Origin: Gnetum montanum
Lineage: Eukaryota > Streptophyta > Gnetopsida > Gnetales > Gnetaceae
Assembly (NCBI GenBank): GCA_015680685.1
Contig: MNCI01000851.1
Coordinates: forward strand, 375,619 to 439,618
Reading direction: 5' to 3'
Length of the DNA stretch: 64,000 bases
Numbering within the stretch: position 1 is the first letter of the stretch; each line of letters starts with the position of its first letter. Both the position numbers and the translations under genes were made by a program. The notes below the pieces were generated by a model. The model was given only the letters and a program-made list of their open reading frames with translations. It had not been told where the DNA came from and did not search any database. Below are positions 12,271-24,296 of the stretch, piece after piece.

Positions 12271-13291
12271 CATATTTTTGAAAAAATAACAAAAGATTAA
12301 ATAGCTTGACAAAGTATGGAACTTTAAAATATTCTTTAGATTAGCTATCAAAATATAGAGTTCACTTATGAATGATAAACACTGCATGCTTATCTATAAA
12401 TGATCCTATATCTAGAGAATGTTTCATCATTGAAGCATTACTTCACTAAACAACTAGAAAAAAACAAAAATAATACTTGGCATGGATGACTTGAATATTA
12501 CGCTTTTGTTATTTTATTTATTAACACCAAATTCCTATTAAATTTTTCCCTCAATGCAATGAACTGATATTGTGAGTATTTTTTCCATAAATTATATTAT
12601 CAAGTCAATGTTTCATCAATTTGATTTGTATACTTAAATGTCTTTGCATTTAATAGAGATTTAAATATCTTTTAACTTAACAGTGGTTGAAATCTTTTGT
12701 TTGCTTGTTTTATCATTTTTATGTAATTGAGACCAATTGTATTTATTCTCCATCTTTTAAAATATTATAGAGATAAAATTTTTAGAACCATAAGATACAA
12801 GTTAGAGTGTCATCTTGTAGTATTTTAAGGCTATATTACTAGGCCCATATATGTAGGTGGTCAAGACTTGAAGTTCGAACTCAACCATCAAAAACATAAG
12901 GAATTGGTGTTCTTCCTATAATTTTTTATCATTTAATTAGTTATATTTCATGAATTTTTTTTAAAGCCTTTTTATTGCTTGAATATTAGTATCCATCTTC
13001 ATGTAATAAACCAATTATACATTTTACGACTTCCATGGATTGATTTAGAAACAGTTTTGTGTACTTTTGCCATGGATACATCACACCTTTTTACTATATT
13101 CGTTATGCATTATATGATTTTTTAAAAATATATCCTTTTGATTTTTCTCTATAATTATATTTGTACTGTAGGTTTGCAAATATTTCTTGGAGGCTATGGA
13201 GAAAAACCAGTATGAATGATTCTAGGTTTGTTCAAATGTTGAAAAGGATTGTCGCTATAGGCATGCTCTATGAGGTGGATGAAGGAAATTA
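12271..13291. other. AT-rich DNA without recognisable gene
   Basis: No coding domain, LTR pair or RNA gene is recognisable. Part of the interval nearest 12300-12480 may be the N-terminal portion of the LINE ORF1 remnant on the minus strand, but it is too decayed to support. Confidence 0.4.
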
Positions 13292-13667
13292 TGCCTTTGC
13301 CTTGATTTTCTTTCGATAGTTCTACCTTGCCTTGGTATAATTTTATTCATGTCTCTATTATATTTGGTCATGTACCTATCCCCAAAAAAATAAAATACCT
13401 TATCCCCTTTTTAATTTTGGGTTTATTTTTGTAACCCAAACAATATGTAAGGATCTCAAAAGGAGCATCCATTGCTCTACATTCTTTTGAAGCATAAGCT
13501 TGAGAGTAATTTCCCCTCCTTTGTAAATGCCTTGGTATAAGCTTCAATTCTTTGAAGTTTTTTTTCACCTTGAATATTTCCCTAGGGTAACTTTGTGTCT
13601 TTTTAATTTTGCAATTGCTTTTAGATTGAATATTATATTGGTTTGGTGCAAGCGATTGGGAATAACA
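13292..13667 (+). repeat. 5' LTR of the copia element
   Basis: It shares with 17598-18012 the runs TTTGCCTTGATTTT, GGTCATGTACCTATCCC (GGTCTTGTACCTATCCC in the 3' copy), GCATCCATTGC and TTGGTTTGGTGCAAGC. It ends in AATAACA. Relative to the 3' copy it lacks a segment near 13520-13560. Confidence 0.75.
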
Positions 13668-13687
13668 ATTGGTATTGGCGCAAGGTT
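13668..13687 (+). other. Primer-binding site (tRNA-iMet type, degenerate)
   Basis: ATTGGTATTGGCGCAAGGTT follows the LTR. The canonical copia site is TGGTATCAGAGC, seen intact at 29527-29538. The mismatches look like point mutations. Confidence 0.6.
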
Positions 13688-13730
13688 CCATGCACCACTA
13701 TTATTTTGTCAAGTAATTACAAGAAAAATC

Positions 13731-14480
13731 ATGACCAACTCTCTAACCAAAATTTAAATTGAAAAGTTTAATAGGTCTAACTATGAATTATGAAAGATCA
13801 AGATGGAGGCTCTCCTCATTGAAAAGGACCAACATAGTGTATTTTCGGGAGTAAAGACAAATAAGATGTTTGATGAAGAGTGGGAAAAGTTAAACCTGAA
13901 GGTGATAAGTACAATTCATTTATGTTTTTTAGATTCAATATTGCTTAATGTTTCCACTATTTTTTCTACTAAAGATTTATGGGATAAATTGCAAACTTTG
14001 TGTCAAACAAAGTCCCTAACCAAGAAGTTTTTGTTGAAGAAAAAATTATAGGATTGTAAATGATTAAAGGTACTATCATTACAAAACACTTGAATGTATT
14101 TAATACACTGGTCTATCAATTGCAATCTATGGGGGGTGAAAATGGATGAGGAAGATCAATGCATCACACGTCTCCATACACTTCTAGATTCTTGGAAGAC
14201 ATTTGTGATTGTTGTAAGTAATACATCTACTAGCTTTATTTTTGATAATATTGTGATCAATGGTTATTTGAGGAAGCAAGAAAAAAAAATTCTACTCAAA
14301 ATGATGTATTATTTATCAAAAATGATGTAAAGCCAAAGTTTGTTAAGAGACCTCAATTTAAGAATAAGCCTTAAAAACTTGTAAAGAAGCCACCTAAATG
14401 TTAGAATGCTAGTAAATTTGGTTATCTAAAGAAAGATTGTAAAGCCCCTTTGAAAAAGGATAAAGAGAGTAATGCATCAA
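13731..14480 (+). pseudogene. Copia gag remnant
   Basis: Reading from ATG at 13731 (MTNSLTK) and continuing in the frame of 13803-14051 gives MEALLIEKDQ and later TKDLWDKLQTLCQTKSLTKK, the gag layout of plant copia elements (DUF4219/UBN2 type). The CCHC knuckle near 14398-14440 is destroyed: the aromatic residue after the first Cys is a TAG, the second Cys reads Ser, and the His reads Tyr. The protein would package element RNA. Confidence 0.7.
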
Positions 14481-14552
14481 AAAGTGATAAAGCCCCTCCT
14501 GCTCAAGAGGGAGATTTGTATCTTGTCTCATCTTTTGATAATGCTAATACAT

Positions 14553-15835
14553 ATTCATGGTATGTGGACTCGGTTGCATCTCATCACTAGACTTCACATG
14601 TTGATTGGTTCAATGAGTATACATCATATGATCTTGGAATGGTAAGATTGGGTAATGATGGTTTATGCAAAGTTATAGGTTATGGAAAGGTAAAGATTCA
14701 GTTTAAAATGGAGTAGTTAAATCAATTCCCAATGTATGTCATGTTTAAACACTTACTAAAAATATTTTGTCTGTAAGTGAATTGGATGATGTAGGACTAA
14801 CTATTATCTTTGGAGGTAGAAAATGTTCAATATTTCATGGTTTATCTCTTTTGGCTTTTGAAATTAAAACAAGCAAGTTGTATAAATTAGAAGCTAAGAC
14901 ATTAAAGTAGAGATTAAGTGCATTTGTAGTTATTGATTTAAATTTAAGTATTAATTTGTGGCATAAAAGAATGGGATATCTTTGTGAAAAAGGACTTAAG
15001 GAACTTTACAAGCAAGGTAAATTTAAGCTTTTAAAAGATTCCTTGGATTTCTGCCATCATTGTCTACATGATAAACAAAGGTCTCACAATTTCAAATAAG
15101 TAATGATAAATCTCTTCAGATATTAGAACTAATACATAGTGATGTATGTGAACCAATTAAAGATATTAAAATAAGTTCTCTTGGAGGTGCTATGTATTAT
15201 GTTTCTTTTATTGATGATTATTCTAGAAAGAGCTAGATCTATTTATTAAAACATAAGTTTGAAGTATTTGAAAAATTCATAGAATTCAAAGATCTTGTTG
15301 AGAATTATTTAGGAAAGAAAATAAAAAATATAAGAATTGACAATGATGGTGAGTTTTGCTCAAATAAATTTAATGGTTTTTTTTGTAAAGAATAAGACAT
15401 TCAAAGGAAAAAGACTATTCCAGGGACTCCTAAACAAAATGGAGTAGCAAAGTGTTTCAATCAAAGATTAATGAAATGTGTTAGATGTATGCTCAGTGAA
15501 TCTAATCTTGACAACCATTTTTGAGGTGAAGTAGTAATGATTACCTGTTATCTTTTTAATAGATCTCCTTAATCAACTATTGATGGAAAAACTCCAAAGG
15601 AAGTCTAGAGTGGTAGGTCCATTAATTTAAACTATATGAAGATTTTTGGTTGTGAAGCCTATGTACATGTTCCAAAATCTGATAGGTTCAAATTAGACTC
15701 TAAGTCTATTAAATGTATTTTTCTTCGCTATGAACATCATGTCAAAGCTTATAAGTTATATAACCCACAAAATAAAAGGATTATTTATAGTCCAGATGTT
15801 ATCTTTAGAGAAAAATGTGGATCTATGAAGGAGGA
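14553..15835 (+). pseudogene. Copia protease and integrase remnant
   Basis: The protease active-site segment reads YVDSVASHH, where copia elements have DSGASHH, so the catalytic Asp is kept but the following Gly is lost. A GAG-pre-integrase segment follows (LWHKRMGYLCEKGLKELYKQ, about 14957). The integrase core includes HSDVCEPI (about 15139), FIDDYSRK and DNDGEF. The third catalytic position, normally NGVAER, reads NGVAKC, replacing Glu with Lys. The C-terminal part (MKIFGCEAYVHVPKSDRFKL, 15636 on) matches the usual copia segment. Several TAG and TAA stops interrupt the frame. Confidence 0.8.
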
Positions 15836-16268
15836 ATCTTCTAATACTAAAACTTCTTTAAATGATGTAACTTCGATGTATGTGCTTGTTGAAATTAAAA
15901 ATGAAATTTCTAAGGGTCATCCTCCCTCAATTGGGGATACTACCCCTAGCAAACAAGATGGTGATAGCATGGTAAATGAAGAGGAACAACATGAAGATGG
16001 AGAAAATACTTTTTTGTAAAGATGAGCTATTAAGATGTTCAACATGTATAAGAAAATTACCCTTACATCTAAGAAAATATGTTTTGTTTACTATAAATAA
16101 TGATCCATCAACATATGATGAGGCATGTTCATCTATGCAAAATGCAAAGTTCAAATAGGCAATGGATGCTAAAATGTCATCAATTCATAAAAATAAAACA
16201 TGAGAATTAACTGAGCTTCCATCAAAGAAAAAACCCATTGAAAATAATTAGGTGTACAAAATAAAATT

Positions 16269-17450
16269 TGGACAAAGCACGACTTGTAGCTAAAGGATTT
16301 TATCAAAGAAAGTGGATTGATTATGATGAAATCTTTTCTCCAGTAGTAAAATTAACATCCATAAGATCATTGTTGGCTATCACAGTTGTTTATGATCTTG
16401 AACTTGAACAAATGGATGTGAAAACAACATTTTTCAATGGTGATCTTGAGGAAGAAATATATATGCTTCAACCTGAAAGATATAAAATTAAAAGAAAAGA
16501 GCATATGGTGTATTGATTATTAAAATCACTATATGGGTTGAAACAAGCAACAAGGATGTGGAATAGAAAATTTAATGACCACATCATAAATCTTGACTTT
16601 GTTAGAAGTGTTGAAGACTCCTATATGTATGTTAAAAAATACAAGTGATAAATATGTTATCTTGTTGCTATATGTCAATGACATGTTAATAACAGGTAAT
16701 AACATACATGATATTCATGAGTTAAAACTTCATCTGTCTTCTTAATTTGAGATGAGGGATCTTGGTGCTACACAAAAAATTTTGGTCATGGAAATTAAAA
16801 AGGATAGGGCTAATAAAAAGCTTTGGCTTGGATAGTTTGCATATGTTGAAAATATTTTAAAAATATTTAATATGCATAATTGCAATCCTGGGATGACACC
16901 TTATGAAACTAGTATTAAACTTTTAGTTGAACAATGCCCAAAGATAAGTGAAGAAAAGAGTTCATGGTTAAAATTCCATATGCTAGTGCTAAATTATTGG
17001 AAAACCTAGTAGGTATATGTCTAATAGAGGGAAAAAACACTAAATTGCAATGAAGTGAGTCTTCCAATATTTTCATGGTACTTCAAATTATGGGATTTGT
17101 TATAAAATTGATTCCAATGAACTTCATGACTTCATTGATGTCGAATGGGATGGTAATATTGATAGTAGGAAATCTATTAGTGAATATGTGTTCAATCTTT
17201 TTGGTGGTTCTATTTCTTGGAAAAGTCAAAAACAATCTTGTGTTACTCAGTCTACCACTGAAGTTAAATATGTTTTTACTAACTTGGCATGTAGAGAGGC
17301 TATATGGCTCCAAAGGCTAATAGCTAAACTTGGCATCACTCAATTTTCAATTAATATTAACTGTGAAAGTCAAAATTCCATAAGCATATCCAAGAACCCC
17401 AACATTTCATGCTCGAACGAAGCACATTGAAATATAGTATCATTATATTG
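16269..17450 (+). pseudogene. Copia reverse transcriptase and RNase H remnant
   Basis: The reverse transcriptase begins KARLVAKGFYQR, followed by IDYDEIFSPVVKLTSIRSLL, QMDVKTTFFNGDLEEEIYM and KSLYGLKQA, the standard copia order. The catalytic YVDD box reads YVND at 16671-16682, so the enzyme could not polymerise even if read through. The RNase H end is at 17188-17430 (GGSISWKSQKQSCVTQSTTE), followed by a decayed 'TKHIEI-YHYI' C-terminus near 17420. Stops and at least one frame change separate the segments. Confidence 0.85.
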
Positions 17451-17597
17451 GAAGAAAATTAAAAAGCAAAGGATTCTTCTAAATAAAATTTCAACTTGCA
17501 AATGTACTCACCAAGTCAACTCCTATTGAAAAGTTTTTGTGGTGTTGATTAGCATTTAGTCTTTTTTTGACTTGATTTCCTAAAATGGTCTAAACTC

Positions 17598-18012
17598 TAC
17601 CTTTGCCTTGATTTTATTTAGATGTTTTTTCCTTGCCTTGTTATAATTTTATTGGTGTTTATGATATATTTGGTCTTGTACCTATCCCTACAAAAATAAA
17701 CTACCTTATCCTCCTTTTAATTTTGGGTTTATTTGTGTAACCTAAACAATATATAAGGAGCTCAAAGGCAGCATCCATTGCACTACATTTTTTTGAAGCA
17801 TAAGCTTGAGAGTCATTTCCCCTCCTCTATAAATTCTTCTTGAGCTTCAATTCTCTAAAGCTATGCTACTGATAATGGTCTAGGAGCTAATTTTTTGTTG
17901 AAGTTTTTCACCTTGAAGGTTCTCCCTAAGGTAACTCTGTATCCTCTTGATTTCTACAATTGCATTTAAACTGAATATTATATTGGTTTGGTGCAAGCAA
18001 TTGAGAATAACA
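17598..18012 (+). repeat. 3' LTR of the copia element
   Basis: It aligns with 13292-13667 and ends AATAACA, like the 5' copy. It contains a TATA-like stretch (CAATATATAAGGAG near 17748). The true start may be a few tens of bases earlier, at a TG near 17544, where the 5' copy no longer aligns. Confidence 0.7.
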
Positions 18013-18078
18013 TGCTCTTCTTCCTGGCTATGTTTTAAAATCTAAAATAAAAGCTTTATTAGATAAAGAGACTGAAGA

Positions 18079-18114
18079 ATATATATATACATACATATAT
18101 ATATATATATATAT
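18079..18114. repeat. AT dinucleotide microsatellite
   Basis: Alternating AT with a short ATAC interruption is directly visible just beyond the copia 3' LTR. Confidence 0.9.
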
Positions 18115-18285
18115 TGAAGAGGAAATTGAGAATAGAGGCTTGAGAATATCTCGATTACAATCGTTGCTTATTTCCTCGACAAAATAGAGGCCCAAGTAGT
18201 TGGATCTCCAGTCTAGGCATCAGCTGATCTTAAAAACAAGAATAACAGTTTCTTAATAACCATCCGGATACAAAATGCCAATCCA

Positions 18286-18546
18286 CTACGAGACTATTGA
18301 AATAATTGCAAATAACGCAAGGCTCTGAAAGATCACAGCAGAAATCGCTGACACAAGAGTCAGAGCTAGGAATGCTAATTGAATAATATAAGCAGGTAAA
18401 TGATGACTGCCCATAGCAATGCTGATCTGTGAAACTTTATAGCGACAGTAGGAACTACTGAAAAAGTCGTGAAGGATGGGGTAGTCAGACAACACTGCTA
18501 CTGGGGTTGCTACTGGAGGCATTTCTGGCTTAGATGAGAGGCCGCA
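18286..18546 (-). other. Unidentified open frame with one membrane segment
   Basis: On the minus strand an uninterrupted frame ends with TAG near 18286. The Tat reverse-transcribed region stops aligning at about 18546 and this frame continues with a different character: a Pro/Val-rich lead (PEMPPVATPVAVLSD), a Cys/Tyr segment, then about 40 mostly hydrophobic residues including LAFLALTLVSAISAVIFQSL. It is cleaner than the surrounding element fragments. The length and single strong hydrophobic stretch recall the last exon of a small plant membrane protein (CASP-like proteins end in a comparable helix), but I cannot assign a family and it may be chance. Confidence 0.25.
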
Positions 18547-20697
18547 TAGAGGGGAAACCTTCACGTATCAATAACCGTGTTGCATAGAGGGGCATCACAC
18601 CAAGGGCTAGTGTTGCAATTGCATCAACTATGGCATTTTCATTTTGAGGTATGTGTTGGATATCAATGTCTATGAATTGTTGTAATAACTCCTTCCCTAG
18701 GTCATAGTAAGGTTGTAAGTGCTTAGTTTTACATGCATAGACTTTGGTTACTTGGTTAACCACAAGTTATGAATTGCCCTTAATGGCTAGGCTTCTAATT
18801 CCTAGGTCATAAGCTACCATCATTCCTTTGATCAAACCCTCATATTTTGCTATGTTGTTGGTACATGGGAACCAAAAATGATAGGAAAAGGATCAGATCT
18901 CACTAAATGGAAATGTTATGATGGTAGCAGCACTAGCCCAATGGATGGTTGAAGCTCTATCAAAGTTCATCACTACCTCATATCCCTCAAGCACTTGGCT
19001 AATTGTGTTAATGTGTTCATTGAGGAACTCAAGATTTATGACTACTTGGTCATCAATAGGTAAAAATATGGATTGTATAGCTACAGCTTGACCTTTCATT
19101 GAGGATTGAGATACATAATGGAGGTTGAACTCTACGATTATGTCTTTCCATCGGGCTATACAGCTACTTTCATAGATGTTGTTCATTATGGATCTAAGTA
19201 TGTTATTCTTGCAAATTATGTTGACTTGGCTTCTGAAGAGGTAGTATCTCCATTTATTCAAAGAGAATACTAGTGCTAGGCAATACTTTGCCACTTCAGT
19301 GTATTGGGTCTCATGGGCTACTTGCGCAAGGCTAAGGTAGTATACAAGCATTTCTACTTCATCATCATGTTTCTGATAGAGTAGAGAGGAAATGGATATA
19401 TCAGATATGGTGAGATAAATGTAAAATTATTTACCCTCTTGTGGAAGATATAATATCAAGAGTTGTGTCAACTCTTGCTTAAGGTTTTCACAGGCCTCTA
19501 GGCATTGAGCTATCTACTCATAGTAAACTCCTTTCTGGAGCAAGTGTTGCATGGGCCTTAACTTATCTGTAATCCTAGCAATAAATGTATGAATAAATTG
19601 TAGTCTACCTTGTAATTCTTGAAGCTCATTAAGGTTGGTAGGTGTTGCTAATTTGGATATGACCTTAACCTTATTAGGATCTATGCATATCCCTACTTTA
19701 GGGACTACAAAGCCAAACATCTTACCAGTATTGACACTGAATACACACTTCTTAGGATTGAGCTTAAGCTCATATTTTAGGCATCATTTAAGAATAAGGC
19801 CTAGGTCATTAGCATGGTCATTAGCTATATTAGACTTCATGGCTATATCATCTATGTAATCATTAAGCAAACCTAACATGTAATCACTAACGATGTAGGT
19901 CATGACTCTCTGGTATGTTGCTCTAGCATTCTTAAGGCCAAAGGGCATGATGGTATAACAAAAAGTTCCTCATGGCATCATAAAGGTAATGCTCAGTTGG
20001 TGCTATGGGTTGATCCTAATTTGGTTATATCCTAAGAGTCCATCCATAAAGGACAACAAGACATGTTCGAATGTAGTATAGCTATGTTGATCAATACTAG
20101 GCAAAGGAAAGTCATCCTTGATGGTTTCTTTATTTAGGTCTTAAAAATTAATGCAAATACAGATACTCCCATTTTTCTTAGGGACTACCACTATGTTGGA
20201 TACCCATTCTATGTAATCAACAACCATAATGAAATCTACTTGGTAGAGCTTTGAGATTTCATCATGAAGTGCCAAGGCCAAATCAAGTCTAATCTTATGC
20301 ACTTTTTGCTTAACTAGTCTAATGCTAGGGTCCAATATGATGTTGTGCTAGACTAGACATGGGTCTAGGCGTGGAATATCTTCAGGTGACCAAGAAATGT
20401 CTTAATGTTATTTTGTAAGACTTTGATGATGTCTTGGGCATATTAAGGCTCTAGTGAGGAACTTAGTTTAAGGGTTTTCTCCTCACCATTATGTGTTGTG
20501 ATAGGAACCTCAACCAGAGAGTCTTTGGTTATGTCTCTTACTTCTAAGTCAAGGGTTTTGACTAGGTTTTCAAGCCATTCTAAAGGTTTTTCTATTGAGG
20601 CTATGTGGTCTACAAGACTCTCAAGCTCAAGATCTAGGTAATTAGGGTCGATGCACCATTGAATATCACCATGAGGTCCATGTAGATACAAAGGCAA
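18530..20697 (-). pseudogene. Ty3/gypsy Tat-lineage pol remnant
   Basis: On the minus strand the order is: a pre-RT segment (20697-20443); RT start with DEISKLYQVDFI and EWVSNIVVVPKKNGSICIC (20335-20141); an apparently intact YIDD box at about 19858-19847; RT thumb (FGFVVPKVGICIDPNKVK, 19720-19514); RNase H (19351 down); then a second, archaeal-type RNase H with MNFDRAS (about 18950), YEGLI (about 18845) and HIPQNENAIVDAIATLALG (about 18640-18590). A second RNase H after the first is characteristic of Tat/Ogre-group gypsy elements. Stops and frameshifts occur throughout, and integrase is absent at the 3' edge, where the fragment meets the unidentified frame at 18286-18546. Confidence 0.85.
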
Positions 20698-20699
20698 AC

Positions 20700-21419
20700 T
20701 GATTTACTCCCAGGTACTCATACTTTGATCTTGCATGTCTACCAAAAGCATATTAAGTGGCGCCTAGGTAAAAGTGAATAAATAATGTTAAAATACCATA
20801 AAACACATGTAACTCTAATGCAATCAAGGCCATCCAAGGTCATCAATGAGATAAGGTCAATTTGGTAAAGTGCAATAGAGGTAAACAAGGATCACATAAA
20901 GGTTAAACAAGGAGACGTATTAGGCTAAAAATGGTCAATAAAGTCCAAAATTTCACCAATTTTAGGCCTTAGTAGGCCATCTTGCTAGTTTAGAGTCTTG
21001 GAGAACTATGATGCTGATTTAAGGCCTTAGTGGGCCATGGTTATATGGTGTCAAACGATGGTTAGGGAAGGTCAAACCCCACTATTCGATACCATTTAAA
21101 GGCTAAACAAAGGTAAATATAGCTATAATAAGATAAAAAATGAACATATAAGGTTGTATAAAGGCCATAAAAGGTCAACAATGTCATCAAGGAAACATAA
21201 CTCCCAAAACAAGCCAAAACATTAAGTAATAAGGTAAAAATTAAGCAAAATAGGATATATATGATAAAATTTGGCTAATATAGGTAAAAAATGGTTAGGT
21301 TTTACCAGTGTTAGACCTTAGCAAGCCATGTGTTGAGGCTATAGGGCTATTAAGTGAGTTTAGTCATCAATTAGGGCTATTGTTGGGTTGTTTGGATCCA
21401 AAAATCAAGTGTTTTAAGG
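20700..21419. other. Non-coding spacer with short repeated phrase
   Basis: No gene is visible. The phrase TTAGGCCTTAGTAGGCCAT recurs with changes at about 20962, 21023 and 21312, suggesting older repeats grading into the tandem array that follows. The segment lies directly upstream, on the minus strand, of the Tat pol remnant. Confidence 0.4.
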
Positions 21420-22725
21420 CTTCCATGCTAGGCTCAACATGGAAATAGGGATCCTTAGTGTGGAAAATAAGGAAAATAGGTTTTGGAATGATTACATGTC
21501 CAAAATTGAGGTTCCAGAATCATCCCAACATAGCATAGGTCATATCTCTAAAAAAATGAGCACTACGAAGGTCTGTAAAGGCCAAAAAGTAGGTTTTGAA
21601 GCCTTTCCCCGTTGTTTCCATGCTGGCCAACATGGCAAATAGGGGGTTTAGCATGGAGAACAAAAATCAAAGTAGAAATAAGGTCAAACATAGTCAAACA
21701 GGTAGTTGGAGTCCATATCTAGAACTTATGCATCTTCTAGCTTCATTTCGAGGAAATTCGAGGTTATTTTCAGTGTCAATATGTGTCAAAATGGATTCCA
21801 CCCATTTTCCATGTGGGGAATAGTATCCACATCATGGGAAAATAATGGGACACTTATTTTGGGAATTTGAAGTAATTTGGAGGCACTTTAACTAGGTTTC
21901 TAGGCCCCTAGGATTGTAGACTTCGATTTTGCAAGTTTTTGGTTGATTTTGAAAACATTTGAAGGATATTTAAGGGCAATTAAGGTGTTCCCCCTATTTT
22001 CACATTAGGGGTGTTATTACAATGTGGAAGAATGGTGGTAATGAATTTTGGAGGTTGAAATGAGGTTAAACAACCAAAATCTTGAGACTGTGAGGTCATA
22101 GGCTTCTCTAGTGTAGATCTTTGGCTTTTGGGAGTGTCATCTTATCTCCAAAAATGAAAAAATAGCTTTTCCCCCTTGTTTTCATGCTATCAAAGTTACT
22201 CCAACATTTGAAAATCAAGAATCCTAGATCTCAACCAATTTAGATCACAATGGACCATGCATGTTGCCTATCGAAGTTGCCAAGGTCAAGGGCTATTGAT
22301 CCATGTCAAAATTTAGTAGTTTTGGATATCCCTAGGGGGTTTTTTGACTTCCCCCTTTATCTTCATGCTAGGGATGGAGAGGTCAGTGTCGAAAACTAGG
22401 GGAAACTACTTTGGACCATTTAAGATAAGTCTCATGAAGTTTAAGGGCTCTAATGACTACTACTAGGGTTCTAGAGTGCATGAAAGGTCATTTGATGCCA
22501 TTATGAGGTTTTCAAGAGCTCCAAACAAGTCCCCCCTTGAGTCTCCATGCTAGGGATACCACCCTTAGCATGAAGAAAGGGATCCATAGTGTGGAAGAAC
22601 CAAGAAACTCATATCTAGGAGAATTTTAACCTCAATCAACTATGCATGTTAACCTCCAAGGTTACCAGGGTTGAGGACTAGGGCTTTGAATACGAAAAAA
22701 GAATGAGGGTTTTGAATTTAATAGC
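21420..22725. repeat. Diverged tandem array, about 185-bp period, seven units
   Basis: A block of the form CCCCCTTGTTTCCATGCTAGGG, variably followed within about 40 bases by AGCATGGA-AAAGGG or GTGTGGAA, recurs at about 21424, 21606, 21801, 21990, 22171, 22351 and 22531. The spacing is 180-195 bases, so the units are nucleosome-sized. Sequence between blocks is far more diverged but keeps short common phrases (AGGTTTT, AAATGAG, GGTCA). Tat-group elements are known to carry tandem repeats in their non-coding parts, and this array sits just upstream of Tat pol on the same (minus) strand. Confidence 0.65.
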
Positions 22726-22739
22726 GACAACAAATGAGG

Positions 22740-23700
22740 TATTTGAACAAAAAGAAAGACATCTTTAATACATAGTAGACATCTTTGTCGCAATGTAAAA
22801 TCACCAATAGACATTGTTCATACATAGTAGACGCCTTTCATTTGGAGTAGACTTCTTTGTGAAGATGTCTTTCTGAGGGAGGCTCAATAGGATGGGGTTT
22901 GTAGAAAAGTTTCCAAGTACTATATTCTTAATAGATACTTACAAAAACAAAAAATTAACTTGACTTACCTACTGTTCCATTGAAAATTAAAGGTTCTTAA
23001 AAAGCTAGAGAAGGACTTTCATCTTTGGAGGATTCTCTTCTGAACCAAACCTCTTCAATGTCCAAGGCTTCACTTCCTTTCATGAATTTGTTAGTGAGAA
23101 TTTTCTAGTTCCCCTATTCTTGCTTCTTAATTCTTCATTATTTCTTGATTACTTTTTTCTTTTGAGTTGATGTTCAATCTCTCCTATGATCTTGGAAAAA
23201 GTCCTTTCTTGGTGCACTTTAATAAGACCACGAAGTTCTATGGTATGGCCAACTATTCACACGATAATACTTAAGATTGCAATCTCATTGTTTATGCCCT
23301 AATTTATTACAATAATAGCACCTAATCCTCTTATGGTAGTATGAATGATTACGATGATAACACAATTTAGGGTTCCTTTGATGGATATCATATCATTCAC
23401 AATATCCATTCTAATAACACAATGATGATGTCTTTCTCATCCCTTCCATCAATACCTCATATACTTTCATAGCCCAAGATTCCTTAATCATAGACTATCA
23501 ATGCTTATTCTTCACAACTGAAGCATCATCTCCATGTCAAGACCCTTTCAACATGATGGATTATCATTTGAATGAGTTGATATTTGAAGGATCTGGCTTA
23601 TGAAAACCTACCTTTTCAAAGTTTGAAAAGCTTATTGTTACCCTATAATCTTTGGCATCTTTTATTATCTTTTGCAAGTTAAAAGTCAAAGATTTGAAGT
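22740..23700 (-). pseudogene. Sirevirus-like copia gag C-terminal remnant
   Basis: On the minus strand near 23330-23250 the frame reads RCYYCNKLGHKQ, then a stop at the expected Trp, then DC: a CCHC knuckle with all four ligands. Downstream (toward lower coordinates) the residues parallel the plus-strand copy at 47330-47700, for example FMKGSEALDIEEV versus FMRGSKALDIKKV. The same AGAYRTCT palindrome array follows in both copies (here 22755-22880). This is therefore a second, truncated copy of the element at 46140-50690. Confidence 0.7.
22755..22880. repeat. AGAYRTCT palindrome array
   Basis: AGACATCTTT or close variants (AGACGCCTTT, AGACTTCTTT, AAGATGTCTTT) occur about six times, several preceded by ATAGT or GGAGT. 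The core is self-complementary. The same motif is repeated at 47807-47955 and 49780-50010. Confidence 0.7.
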
Positions 23701-24296
23701 TCTCTATCCTTGCATGGCTTTCAACATGAGTTTTAGATATACTACCACTACATCACACCCTCCTTTTTTCACTTTTGCAACCGATGGAACTTAAGTGTGA
23801 CTTGTTGATGCCTTACAATACTCTTGGTTACTAAGAAAAGTCACTATGACTCGTTAATAGATATGTCAACTCTTGGTCTACTCATGCTTCTAAGTGTAGC
23901 TTTGGTGCAACCTCAATGTCACTCATGCCTAGTTCAATTTTGCATTTCAAGCATTAGCTGTGACCTTTCCTTAGGCACCTTGACCCAACCATGAATCCTA
24001 GAGTGCCTCGACCAGGCTTTTTGCCCCCTTTGTTTCTAATTTAGTGTGACCTCTCTAGATCTCATACTCAACTTGCAATTTGCTTAGGGCTGACATTCAA
24101 GAAGTCATGAATCAATTTCTCATCAAGATCCTTTCTATGTGGAGTTTGATAAATGTAACTACAATTATGACTCCTACTGCATATACAATATTAAACTTAC
24201 ATGAAATTGAAGATTATGCATTTAGAAGTAAAATTCAAATATAATTAAAAAAAAGAGTGTCTCGGATAAATTCAAGAATAATCCCAGAAAGCTATT
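23701..24296. other. No recognisable gene
   Basis: The sequence contains no long frame or domain I can identify in either orientation. A phrase with TGTGACCT and CACTCATGCCTAG recurs loosely, but not enough to call a repeat family. Confidence 0.4.

Larger units (their letters stand above)
13292..18012 (+). mobile_element. Degenerate Ty1/copia LTR retrotransposon
   Basis: Direct repeats at 13292-13667 and 17598-18012 flank gag, protease, integrase, reverse transcriptase and RNase H remnants in the copia order (integrase before reverse transcriptase). A tRNA-iMet type primer-binding site follows the 5' LTR. The 5' boundary is where similarity between the LTRs begins; bases before it do not align, so the true 5' end is lost or further out. 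No target duplication was found. The protein style suggests a Tnt1/Tork-like lineage, but this is only a visual impression. Confidence 0.8.

Noticed and set aside
13368-13691. A 107-codon minus-strand protein
   Set aside because: It lies antisense within the copia 5' LTR, which recurs at 17598-18012.
13292-18012. An endogenous pararetrovirus as the source of the RT sequences
   Set aside because: Integrase, LTRs and tRNA primer sites are present, and the domain orders are those of Ty1/copia or Ty3/gypsy elements.
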